Source: Pantoea sp. (lineage in GTDB: Bacteria > Pseudomonadota > Gammaproteobacteria > Enterobacterales > Enterobacteriaceae). From it: 64,000 nucleotides of DNA. Under the pieces are notes generated by a model that was not told the origin of the DNA, ran no database searches, and worked only from the letters and a program-made list of their open reading frames with translations. Positions within the stretch are counted from its first letter, which is position 1. Each line of letters opens with the position of its first letter. The stretch is from positions 1 through 64,000 of the forward strand of contig NZ_JAPWKD010000001.1 in NCBI RefSeq assembly GCF_028283705.1, in the 5' to 3' direction. Position numbers and translations under genes: made by a program. Below, piece after piece: positions 1-8,723 of this stretch.

Positions 1-963
1 GGGAACAGCGTTTTGGAAAAGGTGCCGAGGCTAATGACCCGGCTCTCCGCTTCCAGCCCCTGCAGCGCAGGCAGTGGGCGTTCACCATAGTGAAACTCGC
101 TATCGTAATCATCCTCAATCAGCCAGCTATCCTGCTGACGTGCCCACGCCAGCCACTGTAAGCGCCGCGCCAGGCTCATGGGTATGCCAGTGGGATAATG
201 GTGTGATGGGGTGAGGTAGACCAGCTTTGCGCGGCCACTGAGGGGGACCGCCCCCTCAGCATCCAGTGGCATTGCAGTGCGCACCGGCGGCAAGGAAGGC
301 ATTGCGTGCTCCCGGATATCCCGGTTCCTCCAGCCAGACGTCGTCGCCGCTATCGAGAAACATCAGTGCCAGCAGCTGTAACGCCTGTTGTGAGCTGGTC
401 AGAATCATCACCTGCCCGGCGTCACAACGCAGGCCGCGCGACAATGCCAGATAATCGGCCACCGCCTGACGTAATGGCGCATAACCGCAGGGATCACCAT
501 ACCCCATCACTTTGCTGCCCAGTGAACGTTGTACGCTGGCGCTGATGCGTCGCCATGCTGCATGTGGAAACGCACGTAATTCCGGTGAACCGGCAGCAAA
601 TGCCTGCGGGAACGGTGGTTCCTGACATCCTCCCGTTGCCAGCACCTGGCTGCCACGCGCTGAAAAATTCAGGATGTCATGCTGTTTACCCGGTTGCGCA
701 CGCAGCGGCATGGCGATGGCAACAAAGGTGCCGCGTCCGCTCTGGCGTTGCAGATAGCCTTCACTTTCCAGCTGAGCGTAGGCGGCTTCCACGGTGACGC
801 GGGAAAGACCGAGATCCATCGCCAGCTGGCGGCTGGAAGGTACCTTTTGTCCATAGCGCAGATGGCCGCTGGCAATCGCCTGGCGCAACGTGCCGCACAA
901 CCGTTCGCGCAGGCCGCCCTGGCTTTGATGACTGAACAGGGCCAGCAAGGGAGATGACGTCAT
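1..963 (-). pseudogene. MocR/PdxR-type GntR-family regulator with aminotransferase domain, frameshifted and cut by window edge
   Basis: The N-terminal part reads as a winged-helix GntR DNA-binding domain (about residues 15-80, with PSSRQLAMDLGLSRVTVEAA) followed by the start of an aminotransferase-I fold (EEPGYPGARNAFLAAGA). That frame then hits a stop at 256-258. A second frame continues without a stop from about 284 to base 1 and encodes the expected rest of the fold: LVYLTPSHHYPTG, IEDDYDSEF and the PLP-lysine motif GTFSKTLF. A frameshift therefore lies near 278-286, at a GGTGCG/GTGCGC run. The changed stretch fits loss of 8 bases (or 2 mod 3) between short repeats. It may be a real pseudogene or a sequence error; I cannot tell. 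MocR proteins usually control PLP or amino-acid metabolism genes. The divergent rhodanese is the likely target. Confidence 0.8.
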
Positions 964-1012
964 AGTGGTCTTATCCGGAGTGATAAAGTGGTATCAGGAT
1001 GCAGACCACTTT
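964..1012. promoter_or_regulatory. Repeated AGTGGT elements in the MocR/rhodanese divergent promoter region
   Basis: AGTGGT occurs as direct repeats at 964-969 and 987-992. The second copy also forms an inverted repeat AAAGTGGT (985-992) / ACCACTTT (1005-1012). MocR/GabR-type regulators typically bind repeated half-sites between themselves and a divergent target. These are the obvious candidate operators here. Assignment to this regulator is inference. Confidence 0.45.
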
Positions 1013-1049
1013 GCCGTACACTGAGGGAAATTCACAACAGGAGAATGCG

Positions 1050-1586
1050 ATGTCATCGGTTTTAGCCTTCCCCCCGGCCAGTGCCGCTGAAAGTCTGGTT
1101 TATCTGCAACACAAACTGGCGTATTACACCGATGCCTGGGATTTAGCCGAAGATCTGGCGGCGGGCATCGCGCAGATTGTGGTGTTTGATGCACGCGCCA
1201 CGGAGGCGTATCAGGCTGGTCATATTTGCGGCGCGCTCTCCTTCCCGCATCGCACCATGAACGAATCCACCACCGCGCAGCTGGATCGGCAGAAAGTTTA
1301 CATCACCTATTGTGACGGCATCGGCTGCAATGGTTCGACCAAAGCGGCACTGAAGCTGGCGGCATTAGGTTTTCAGGTCAAGGAATTGATTGGTGGGCTG
1401 GATTTCTGGAAGCGAGACGGTCACCCGATGGCGTGGGGCAGTGCGGTGGGCGAATGGCCCACCGCTGCCCCGGCCGCGCAATTGTGGTTGCTGAATCAGA
1501 GGAATATCCACATCAGGAAAATAAACACCACTAGCGCCAGGCTTAACGTCAGCGCCGGGCGCTGCGCCAGAGGTGCTGGTAACTGA
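1050..1586 (+). CDS. Rhodanese-like sulfurtransferase domain protein
   Basis: This is a single rhodanese-fold protein of 178 aa. The start at 1050 is chosen because AGGAG lies 8 bases upstream and the domain begins soon after. Visible marks are VVFDARATEAYQAGHICGA (the conserved DxR...GHI region) and the active-site loop beginning at Cys88 (YCDGIGCNGS), then GGLDFWKRDGHP at the domain end near residue 130. The cysteine would carry a persulfide. The true sulfur donor and acceptor are unknown. It is divergent from a MocR-type regulator. The last 30 or so residues run antisense through the end of flk and look unlike family sequence, so the natural stop may have been lost. Confidence 0.75.
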   Translation: MSSVLAFPPASAAESLVYLQHKLAYYTDAWDLAEDLAAGIAQIVVFDARATEAYQAGHICGALSFPHRTMNESTTAQLDRQKVYITYCDGIGCNGSTKAALKLAALGFQVKELIGGLDFWKRDGHPMAWGSAVGEWPTAAPAAQLWLLNQRNIHIRKINTTSARLNVSAGRCARGAGN

Positions 1587-2527
1587 TTGAAGATCGGTGC
1601 CCAGATGGGTTGTGGGCGCAGTTCGCTGGCGGACAGCGGCTGCTCGAGGTTTTTTTCGGCGCGACGGCTGAACAGCAGGTTGAGCAGATCCTGGGTTTGC
1701 GCCGGGGTCAGTACCATCTGCGGCGTGGCCTGGAAACGCTGCTGGCTGTAATCCTCCAGCAAGCGCTGCTCATCGGCGCTCAAAGGTTGCTTCAGCGAGC
1801 TTTCCAGCATGTGCAACGTAGGCGAACTCAGCTGGCTCAGCGTCTGACGCACCTGTAAATATTGCGTCAACAGCGGGAAATGGCGTGACGGAATCGGATC
1901 GCTACTTTTCAGGTTAACCAACTTCAGAACATCCCCCAGCACTTTCACCGGCGATTCACCGGTGCTGGCGGCGAGGCGCGTCACCTGCTGATTCAGCGCC
2001 TGATGTTCGGCAGGCAGCAGTGACCGATCGCTGATACGCGTCTGCTGTGGCTGCGGGATCGCCATCTGGCCGTTCTGCAGCATGGTCAGCACCTGACGCA
2101 GCTGGTCCGGTGACAGCGCGCTCAGTACCGTCTGGTTAAATTGCTGGCGGATAAAATCACTCACCGCCTGGCGGTTATTGCCCAGCGGCAGTTTCTCCAG
2201 CAGTTGCTGCAACAGCTGACGTGTAGCGTGGCTGTCCTGCACTTGGGTTAAGCGACTATTGAGATGCTGCTCGGCGGCGGGAAAGTGGCGCGATTGCAGT
2301 TCAGCATCGTTTTTCACGCCAACTTCATGGCGCACTCCGGCCCACAATTCCGGGGCTTTCAGGGTACTGAGCGACATGATACGTACGATCAGGCGTTCCA
2401 GCGTGGTGCGCTGAGCGGGAGATAATGGCTGTTCGCCTGCCGGGGCACCAGGGCGCGCAGAGCCAGCTGCGTTGGTAAGAGGGGAACGATCGCCCGAGGG
2501 CACACCGGGACCGCTGAGAGGTTGCAT
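1496..2527 (-). CDS. flk: Flagellar biosynthesis regulator Flk
   Basis: Flk is a C-tail-anchored inner-membrane protein linked to flagellar hook-to-filament control and FlgM handling in enterobacteria. The 343-aa protein starts MQPLSGPGVPSG at 2527, preceded by AAGGA at a good distance; a longer reading from 2611 has no such support. The N-terminus is proline/glycine-rich. The middle is helical and glutamine-rich. The last ~20 residues (LTLSLALVVFIFLMWIFL) form the single membrane anchor. In E. coli flk adjoins pdxB; here the tct and EamA/AraC genes separate them. Its 3' end overlaps the convergent rhodanese by 91 bases. Confidence 0.85.
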   Translation of the reverse strand: MQPLSGPGVPSGDRSPLTNAAGSARPGAPAGEQPLSPAQRTTLERLIVRIMSLSTLKAPELWAGVRHEVGVKNDAELQSRHFPAAEQHLNSRLTQVQDSHATRQLLQQLLEKLPLGNNRQAVSDFIRQQFNQTVLSALSPDQLRQVLTMLQNGQMAIPQPQQTRISDRSLLPAEHQALNQQVTRLAASTGESPVKVLGDVLKLVNLKSSDPIPSRHFPLLTQYLQVRQTLSQLSSPTLHMLESSLKQPLSADEQRLLEDYSQQRFQATPQMVLTPAQTQDLLNLLFSRRAEKNLEQPLSASELRPQPIWAPIFNQLPAPLAQRPALTLSLALVVFIFLMWIFL

Positions 2528-2590
2528 GGCGGAATCCTTGAAAACTGAGTCAGATCCGGGTGCGCCGGAAAAACGAGGCCATATGATAGC

Positions 2591-2617
2591 AAAAGCCCCC
2601 GGGAAATCCACGGGGGC
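2591..2617 (-). terminator. Rho-independent terminator of the tctCBA operon
   Basis: Read on the minus strand after the tctA stop, arms GCCCCCG (2611-2617) and CGGGGGC (2595-2601) form a stem with a 9-base loop. TTTTGC follows at 2589-2594. The position, 17 bases past tctA, fits an operon terminator. Confidence 0.7.
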
Positions 2618-2633
2618 AGCAGGCAGCAGGGAA

Positions 2634-4145
2634 TTATTTTGCCTCGGCCAACTTCAGGCGTTTACGTCGCCAGCGTTTCCACAGCGGTGGCACGACCAGT
2701 ACCGACACCGCCAGCACCAGCAATACCTTGCAGATCAGGCTTTCCCATAGGATCGGCAGATTGCCGTTGCTGATTGACAAGGCGCGCCGCAGGTTTTGCT
2801 CCAGCATTTCTCCCAGCACAAAGCCGAGGATCAGCGGCGACATCGGAAAATCCATCTTACGCAGGATATAACCGAAAATACCCAGCCCCACCATCAGCAA
2901 TAAATCGAAAGTGGTACTGTGCACCGCGTAAACACCCACTGCCGATATCGCGGCAATCGCCGGAACCAGGAACCACAATGGAATGGTCAGCATCCGTGCG
3001 AAAATATTGATCATCGGGATGTTCATGATCAGCAGCATTACGTTGCCGATCAACAACGCGGCAATCAATCCCCAGACGATATCGGGCTGCTCGGTAAACA
3101 TCGCCGGGCCGGGGGTGATGTTGTACAGCGTCAGCGCACCCACCATCACCGCCGTGGTGCCGGAACCGGGGATCCCCAGCGTCAGCATCGGAATGAAGGA
3201 ACCGCAGGCGGAGGCGTTATTCGCCGCTTCCGGCGCGGCCACGCCGCGAATATCCCCTTTGCCGAATTGATCGCTGCCGCTGATTTTCTTCTCACTCATA
3301 TACGCGATGGCGCTGGCAATGGTCGCACCGGCACCGGGTAGCACGCCGACAAAGAAGCCGATAAAGGACGCGCGCAGTGTCGCGCCGGTCGACATCGCCG
3401 CCTCTTTCATATTGAACATCATCCGGCCACTGGCTCGCACCATTTTCTGACCGCTGCTGGTGGATTCCAGCATCAGCAGAATCTCGCTGACCGAGAACAG
3501 CCCAATGACTACCACCACGAACTGGATGCCATCGGAGAGATGCACGCTGTCGAAGGTGAATCGATACACGCCGGTATTGGCGTCAACGCCTACCGTCGCC
3601 ATACCCAGCCCTATCAACGCGGCGAGAAATGACTTCAGCGGGTTGTGGCTCATCATGCTGCCGAGGCAGGCGATGGCGAACACCATCAGCGCGAAGTATT
3701 CCGCCGGACCAAACGCCAGCGACCAGTTAGCCAGCAGCGGTGCGAACAGAATGATGCCGATGATGGCGATGGTGGAACCGACGAAAGAACTGACTGCGGA
3801 GATGGAAAGCGCTACCCCTGCTTTGCCTTGCTGCGCCATCGGGTAGCCGTCGAGAGCGGTCATAATCGCCCCGGCATCGCCCGGCACATTGAGCAAAATC
3901 GAGGAGATGCGCCCGCCATATTCACAGCCAATATAGACTGTCGCCAGCAGGATCAGCGCCGACTCCGCCGGTAAGTGCAGGGCAAACGCCAGCGGCATCA
4001 AAATCGCAACGCCATTAATCGGCCCAAGACCAGGCAATAACCCGACAATGGTGCCAATAAAGCATCCGATCAGGGCGATCATCAGGTTTTCCGGCGTCAT
4101 GGCGACGGCGAAACCCTGCATCAGAAAAGACCAGGTATCCATCAT
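2634..4145 (-). CDS. tctA: Tripartite tricarboxylate transporter, large permease TctA
   Basis: This is the large membrane subunit of a TTT-family secondary transporter that imports tricarboxylates such as citrate with a cation. It is 503 aa and almost wholly hydrophobic, with about 12 predicted helices. It carries TctA family motifs: GLLPGLGPINGVAILMP near residues 35-55, GGRISSILLNVPGDAGA near 80-95 and GVLPGAGATIASAIAY near 265. It lies last in tctC-tctB-tctA, 9 bases after tctB. The ATG at 4145 follows a GGGAGA ribosome site. The substrate is inferred from the family; related TTT systems take other carboxylates. Confidence 0.93.
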   Translation of the reverse strand: MMDTWSFLMQGFAVAMTPENLMIALIGCFIGTIVGLLPGLGPINGVAILMPLAFALHLPAESALILLATVYIGCEYGGRISSILLNVPGDAGAIMTALDGYPMAQQGKAGVALSISAVSSFVGSTIAIIGIILFAPLLANWSLAFGPAEYFALMVFAIACLGSMMSHNPLKSFLAALIGLGMATVGVDANTGVYRFTFDSVHLSDGIQFVVVVIGLFSVSEILLMLESTSSGQKMVRASGRMMFNMKEAAMSTGATLRASFIGFFVGVLPGAGATIASAIAYMSEKKISGSDQFGKGDIRGVAAPEAANNASACGSFIPMLTLGIPGSGTTAVMVGALTLYNITPGPAMFTEQPDIVWGLIAALLIGNVMLLIMNIPMINIFARMLTIPLWFLVPAIAAISAVGVYAVHSTTFDLLLMVGLGIFGYILRKMDFPMSPLILGFVLGEMLEQNLRRALSISNGNLPILWESLICKVLLVLAVSVLVVPPLWKRWRRKRLKLAEAK

Positions 4146-4154
4146 TATCTCCCG

Positions 4155-4586
4155 TTAACTGAACCAGCTGCCGACCGGCAGCGTGACATCCAGCAGATGA
4201 TCGAAGGCATAAAACAGCGCAATACCCATCACGCCGCCGGAAATCACCGCAGCCCACCAGCGTGCACCGAATAACAGGCCGATACCGAAGGTCAGCAGCG
4301 TGGTGCACAGGGCAAAGCCCAGTCGTTCAAAAAACCAGCCGTACAGCAGCAGCAACACACAAAGTATCAGTAGCTTCTTCAGCGTGGCAGGCGCAGGCCA
4401 CTGCACGTTATCGGGCTTACGCAGCAGCATCAGTAACGCGCATACCGCCATCAGCCCCAGCAACATCATCGGAAACGGACGCGGTCCAACCGGCTCATAG
4501 CTGTATTCGCTTTGAATTTGCCAGGCGATAAACAGCCCGCCGATACAGAGCACCAGCCAGATAGCGGCGAAAATACGATCGCTCAT
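4155..4586 (-). CDS. tctB: Tripartite tricarboxylate transporter, small membrane subunit TctB
   Basis: This is the small four-helix subunit of the TTT transporter, 143 aa from the start at 4586 (MSDRIFAAIWLVLC). An upstream ATG at 4598 overlaps the tctC stop. I prefer 4586 because GGGGGCG precedes it and homologues begin there. Helices are near residues 5-22, 38-55, 76-105 and 112-130, with the conserved GPRPFPMMLLGLM loop between the first two. It lies between tctC and tctA and is co-transcribed with both. Confidence 0.9.
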   Translation of the reverse strand: MSDRIFAAIWLVLCIGGLFIAWQIQSEYSYEPVGPRPFPMMLLGLMAVCALLMLLRKPDNVQWPAPATLKKLLILCVLLLLYGWFFERLGFALCTTLLTFGIGLLFGARWWAAVISGGVMGIALFYAFDHLLDVTLPVGSWFS

Positions 4587-4597
4587 TATCGCCCCCA

Positions 4598-5575
4598 TTA
4601 TTTTGCCAGACCGAAGGATTTCGCCTGTTCGCGGTAGTCAGCAACCTGCTTCTTCACATAGCTATCCAGCTCACTGCCGAACATATTGAATTCGAACAGG
4701 CCGCGCATATCGCGCTGCTGCTGGAATTCTTTCGTCGTGACCAGCTTTTTAAACGCCGCTTCCCACCATTGATAATCGGCATCACTTACCTTCGGGCCGA
4801 GGTAGTAACCGCGGATAATCGGCCAGGAAACGTTGAATCCCTGCTCTTTAGCGGTGGGGACGTTAGCCAGCTCGCCTGGCAGGCGCTGGTCGGCCATCAC
4901 TGCCAGCACGCGTAACTTGCCACTTTGCAGATGAGGCACCATTTCACTCATATCTCCTGAGACGACCTGGATATGATTCCCGAGCAGTGCGGTGACGGGC
5001 TCACCGCCGCCCTCAAAGGCGACGTAACGCATTTTGCGTGGATCGATACCGCCCTCGCGCGCCAGCAGTGCGGTCTTCATCCAGTCCTGGCTGCCGATGG
5101 AAGCCCCCGCACCCACCACCACTTTGGTGGGATCTTTTTTCATTGCCTCCATCAGTTCACCGAGGTTTTGCCACGGTGCATCATTGCGTACCGCAACCAT
5201 GCCGTAGTCGGTGCCGATTGCCGCCAGCCACTTCACATCATCCACGGTATAGCGACCAAACTTGCCCTGGGAAAGATTGAGCAATGACCCGCCGGAATAG
5301 GCAACGACCGTCCCGGCTTCTGCCGGACGTTGCGCAATGATGGCGTTGTACGCCACCGCACCTACGCCACCTGGCATATAAGTAACGCGCATTGGGGTAG
5401 TGATTTGTCCGGTTTCCTGCATCGAAACCTGCAATAACTTGCAGGTGAGATCGAAACCACCGCCCGGTTTTGCCGGGGCGATACATTCAGTACGCTCTGG
5501 TGCCGCCGCGAACGCGGTGGAAACCGACATAGCCAGTAAGGTTGTGGCGAGGAGGGTGCGAATGTTGTTTTTCAT
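4598..5575 (-). CDS. tctC: Tricarboxylate-binding periplasmic protein TctC
   Basis: This is the periplasmic solute receptor (Bug/TctC family) that delivers carboxylates to TctAB. The protein is 325 aa with a signal peptide MKNNIRTLLATTLLAMSVST and cleavage near AFA. The start at 5575 has GGAG 7 bases upstream. Family features are the ECIAPAKPGGGFDLTCKLL start of the mature chain, GGVGAVAYNAI, and GAGASIGSQDWMKTALLA. It is first in the operon, as usual for the most abundant component, and divergent from tctDE. Confidence 0.93.
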   Translation of the reverse strand: MKNNIRTLLATTLLAMSVSTAFAAAPERTECIAPAKPGGGFDLTCKLLQVSMQETGQITTPMRVTYMPGGVGAVAYNAIIAQRPAEAGTVVAYSGGSLLNLSQGKFGRYTVDDVKWLAAIGTDYGMVAVRNDAPWQNLGELMEAMKKDPTKVVVGAGASIGSQDWMKTALLAREGGIDPRKMRYVAFEGGGEPVTALLGNHIQVVSGDMSEMVPHLQSGKLRVLAVMADQRLPGELANVPTAKEQGFNVSWPIIRGYYLGPKVSDADYQWWEAAFKKLVTTKEFQQQRDMRGLFEFNMFGSELDSYVKKQVADYREQAKSFGLAK

Positions 5576-5649
5576 TTGTCGCTCCATTGATGATTCCAGT
5601 TTGTGATTACCGCCGAAAATTCGCGGTTAATGAATTGTTAAGGTGACAA

Positions 5650-5669
5650 CCTTTCATTTACCTTTCATT
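5650..5669. promoter_or_regulatory. Direct repeat CCTTTCATT, probable TctD binding site
   Basis: CCTTTCATT is repeated exactly at 5650-5658 and 5661-5669, an 11-base period. OmpR/PhoB-family regulators commonly bind tandem half-sites at that spacing. The repeat lies in the 120-base region between tctC and tctD, 27 bases before the tctD start. Confidence 0.5.
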
Positions 5670-5695
5670 CCTCGGGGAAAATGGCGGGGTGTGAC

Positions 5696-6367
5696 ATGCG
5701 TCTCTTACTGGTGGAAGACACGGTCGAGCTGGCGAGCTGGTTGCAAAAAGCGCTGACGCAAAAAGGATTTACGATAGATTGGGTGGCTGACGGTGTGGCG
5801 GCGGATCATGTGCTGCAAAGCGAAGAGTATGCCCTGGTAGTGCTGGACGTGACGCTGCCGCGTATGAATGGTCTTGAGGTGCTGACGCGGCTCCGACGGC
5901 GTGGGCAGAATGTTCCCGTGCTGCTGCTGACCGCACGTAACGCCCTGGCACAGCGGGTACAGGGGCTGAACGCCGGGGCAGATGATTATCTGACCAAACC
6001 CTTCGAGCTGGATGAGCTGGAAGCCCGGCTGCGTGCCTTGCTGCGCCGCAGCCACGGGCAAACGCCGCAATCGCAAGTGATCGGCCAGCTGGAGCGGGAC
6101 AATGAAGGTTGTTTCCTGCTGAATCGCCAGCCATTACATCTGACTCCGCGTGAAGCCAGCGTGCTGACCACCTTAATGCGGCGTCCCGGCCACCCGGTAT
6201 CGCGCCAGCATCTCTATGAACAAACTTTTTCCCTGCGTGATGAGGCCAGCCCGGAAACCATCGAGTTATATGTGCACCGGGTGCGTAAAAAACTGGCGGG
6301 TAGTGATGTGGCGATCGTCACGCTGCGCGGGTTGGGCTATAGCCTTGAGTGTCAGCCATGCGCCTGA
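5696..6367 (+). CDS. tctD: Response regulator TctD (OmpR family)
   Basis: This DNA-binding response regulator should activate tctCBA when the carboxylate substrate is sensed. The start at 5696 (MRLLLVEDTVEL) gives 223 aa; the receiver domain begins at once, which rules out the 5-codon-longer reading. The receiver has acidic pocket E7/D8, phospho-acceptor D51 (VVLDVTLPRMNG) and K101 (DDYLTKPF). The winged-helix domain (about residues 130-220) has TPREASVLTTLMRRPG and ETIELYVHRVRKKL. It overlaps tctE by 10 bases. Confidence 0.9.
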   Translation: MRLLLVEDTVELASWLQKALTQKGFTIDWVADGVAADHVLQSEEYALVVLDVTLPRMNGLEVLTRLRRRGQNVPVLLLTARNALAQRVQGLNAGADDYLTKPFELDELEARLRALLRRSHGQTPQSQVIGQLERDNEGCFLLNRQPLHLTPREASVLTTLMRRPGHPVSRQHLYEQTFSLRDEASPETIELYVHRVRKKLAGSDVAIVTLRGLGYSLECQPCA

Positions 6368-7737
6368 TTCGCTCGCTGCGCGGCGAGTTGCTGCTATGGC
6401 TGGGTGTGCCGCTGGTGCTGCTGTGGGGATTATCGGTATACACCCATTATTACAGCGCGCTTCAGGCGGCGAATCAGGCTTATGATCGTTCGCTGGTGGC
6501 TTCCGCGCGCACCGTGGCTGAACGGCTGGTGGTGCGGCAGCGACAATTGCAGGTGGATGTTCCCTGGGTGGTGCTCGACAGTTTTGAACGCAATATGAAC
6601 GATCAACTTTTCTATCAGGTGATCTCGCCAGAAGGGCAAACGTTGTCAGGCTACGAGGATTTACCGCCGCTGCCGCGTAATGCGCCGCTCTCCACGCTGT
6701 TTCCGGCGCTGGTTCATTTCTACGATGCCCGCTATCGCCAGCAGCCGATTCGGGTGGTTGCCCTGTGGCAACCGATTAGTGAAGAGGGCGTGGAGGGCAT
6801 GGCTCTGGTACTGGTGGCGGAAACCCTTAATTCTCGCCATGCCTTTGCCGAGGGTTTATTACGTACCGCACTGATCAGCCAAAGCATTCTGGTACTGATC
6901 ACCCTGATTCTGGCGGGGTTGTTGTCGCGTAAGGTGCTACGCCCATTGCGTCGTTTGTCGCGCATCGTTCTGCGCCGTGCTCCGGGGGAGTTGCAGCCTT
7001 TGCCGTCATTGCTGCCCTGGTCCGAGCTACAGCCGCTGATTATCGCGTTCAACCGTCATCTGGAGCGGTTGCGTGGTTTGCTGGCGCGTCAGGAACGTTT
7101 TAGCGCCGATGTGTCCCACCAACTGCGCACGCCGCTCACCATTCTGAAAACCCAGGTGGGCGTGGCACTTAACAGCGACGATCCACGGCAATGGCGTGAA
7201 AGCCTGCAAGGGATGCGCCATACCCTGGAAGACACCGTACATCTCACCGATCGACTGTTGCAGCTGGCGCAGATCAAAGCCCGCCACGGCGAAGATAAAC
7301 CGCTGGAGCGCGTTGATCTGGCGGCCATTGCGCAGCAGGCATGCTTCAGTGGCTATGCAGCGGCGCGCCATAAGCAGATCGATCTCGGTTACGAAGGGGA
7401 TAGCCAATGTCAGGTACAGGGCGATGCGCTGCTGCTGGCGGAGTTGTGCAGCAACCTGCTGGATAACGCCATCAAATACACCCCCGTACACGGCACTGTG
7501 ACGGCACGCATAGCATCCGGGATGATGGAAATTGAGGATAGCGGGCCAGGGATTGACGATGCCCAGCAGCAACAGGCGCTGCAACCTTTCTCGCGGCTGG
7601 ATAACGGCCAGCAACAACCCGGTGCCGGTATCGGTCTGGCGCTGGTAAAAGATATCTGCGCCTGGCATGGCGCGGAGTTAAGGCTGGACCGCAGCCCGCA
7701 ACTGGGCGGGCTACGGGTGACGATCAGCTTCCACTGA
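6358..7737 (+). CDS. tctE: Sensor histidine kinase TctE
   Basis: This inner-membrane kinase is partner of TctD. It is 459 aa from the ATG at 6358, inside the end of tctD. Order of parts: helix 1 about 10-28, periplasmic sensor about 30-165, helix 2 about 170-190, linker, dimerisation helix with H254 (SADVSHQLRTPLT), then the ATPase domain with N370 (NLLDNAIKYTP), DSGPGIDD and GAGIGLALVK. The sensor carries the split pattern of the TctE family, which detects external tricarboxylates. Its last 27 bases overlap the convergent EamA gene. Confidence 0.9.
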   Translation: MRLIRSLRGELLLWLGVPLVLLWGLSVYTHYYSALQAANQAYDRSLVASARTVAERLVVRQRQLQVDVPWVVLDSFERNMNDQLFYQVISPEGQTLSGYEDLPPLPRNAPLSTLFPALVHFYDARYRQQPIRVVALWQPISEEGVEGMALVLVAETLNSRHAFAEGLLRTALISQSILVLITLILAGLLSRKVLRPLRRLSRIVLRRAPGELQPLPSLLPWSELQPLIIAFNRHLERLRGLLARQERFSADVSHQLRTPLTILKTQVGVALNSDDPRQWRESLQGMRHTLEDTVHLTDRLLQLAQIKARHGEDKPLERVDLAAIAQQACFSGYAAARHKQIDLGYEGDSQCQVQGDALLLAELCSNLLDNAIKYTPVHGTVTARIASGMMEIEDSGPGIDDAQQQQALQPFSRLDNGQQQPGAGIGLALVKDICAWHGAELRLDRSPQLGGLRVTISFH

Positions 7738-8628
7738 CAGGGGCGTGACTGTCCGGGGGCGACGTAACGGCGTGCGCAGCCGCTGTGCCAGAATCACCCC
7801 CAGCAACGTCATGCCGCCGCCAATCCAGTGATAACCATGCAGCTGTTCATGCAGGAACAGGATCGCAATGACGGCGGTAAAGGCCGGGACAAAATTCATA
7901 AAGATGCTGGTGGTGCTGGCCCCGAGGCGCTGCACGCCCAGGATCCACAGGAATGGGGCGATGATCGACGCGAACAGCCCGGCAAACAGCACCAGCGGGA
8001 TATTATGCGCATTAAGCGACACATCCGGCGTGCGCAGAAAGCCGGGCAGCAGCAACAGCACGCCAAAGAAAATCTGCACATATAAACTTTGCCAGGTCGG
8101 CAGAGGGATGGCCCAGCGTTTGGTCAGCACGCCGTACAACGCGTAGGAGGTTGAAGCGGCCAGCATCATCAATTCACCATTGCCGAGGCGCTGATGCAGC
8201 AGCTGTGCCGGGTTGCCAGCGCTGACCAGCCACACCAGACCGGCAAACGACAGCAATCCGCCAATTAAAATCCCGCGCGTCGGAGCCAGACGTAACACCA
8301 CCAGGCTGAGCAGAATGGTCAGCAGTGGAATGGTGGCCCCAAGAATCCCCATCATCACCGCCGATACGCTATGCGCCGCGTAATAGGCAAGGCTTTGATA
8401 CAGCACCATACCGAGGAGGCCGAGGATCAGCAGGCGTCCGCTGCTGGCGATAATTTGCCGACGATGACGCCAGACGCCAGGCAACGCAAACGGCGTCAGC
8501 ACCACCAGCGCCAGAATCCAGCGATAAAAGGAGATGGCGGCGGGATCGATGCTCCCGGCGGAGAGTTTGCTGACGATGGTGTTGATCGACCAGATCAGCA
8601 CCGCCACCAGCGGAAAGAGAAAATTCAT
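7711..8628 (-). CDS. EamA-family (DMT superfamily) transporter
   Basis: This is a 305-aa drug/metabolite exporter-type protein of ten helices formed by two EamA repeats (about residues 5-135 and 150-285). The start at 8628 (MNFLFPLVAVLIWSINTIVSK) has GGAG 7 bases upstream; the longer reading from 8766 has no membrane character. Family marks are WSINTIVSKLS and AISFYRWILALVVL in repeat 1, and YALYGVLTKRW at the start of repeat 2. The substrate is unknown. A divergent AraC-type gene very likely controls it. Confidence 0.85.
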   Translation of the reverse strand: MNFLFPLVAVLIWSINTIVSKLSAGSIDPAAISFYRWILALVVLTPFALPGVWRHRRQIIASSGRLLILGLLGMVLYQSLAYYAAHSVSAVMMGILGATIPLLTILLSLVVLRLAPTRGILIGGLLSFAGLVWLVSAGNPAQLLHQRLGNGELMMLAASTSYALYGVLTKRWAIPLPTWQSLYVQIFFGVLLLLPGFLRTPDVSLNAHNIPLVLFAGLFASIIAPFLWILGVQRLGASTTSIFMNFVPAFTAVIAILFLHEQLHGYHWIGGGMTLLGVILAQRLRTPLRRPRTVTPLSVEADRHP

Positions 8629-8693
8629 CGTACGGCTCCAGAAAGTAAACGCGAAAAGTTTACATTTGACCGGTTTAAGACAGATAACTAAAA

Positions 8694-8721
8694 TCGGACA
8701 AAAATCATTAATGACCGGACA
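8694..8721. promoter_or_regulatory. Paired YCGGACA half-sites between the EamA and AraC genes
   Basis: TCGGACA at 8694-8700 and CCGGACA at 8715-8721 are direct repeats with a 21-base period, two helical turns. AraC-type dimers usually bind such tandem sites. The second copy ends two bases before the regulator's ATG, so binding could also repress it. This is inference from spacing and context. Confidence 0.4.
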
Positions 8722-8723
8722 GA

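Noticed and set aside
7027..7668. 213-codon minus-strand open frame
   Set aside because: It is antisense to the kinase domain of tctE, with no independent support.
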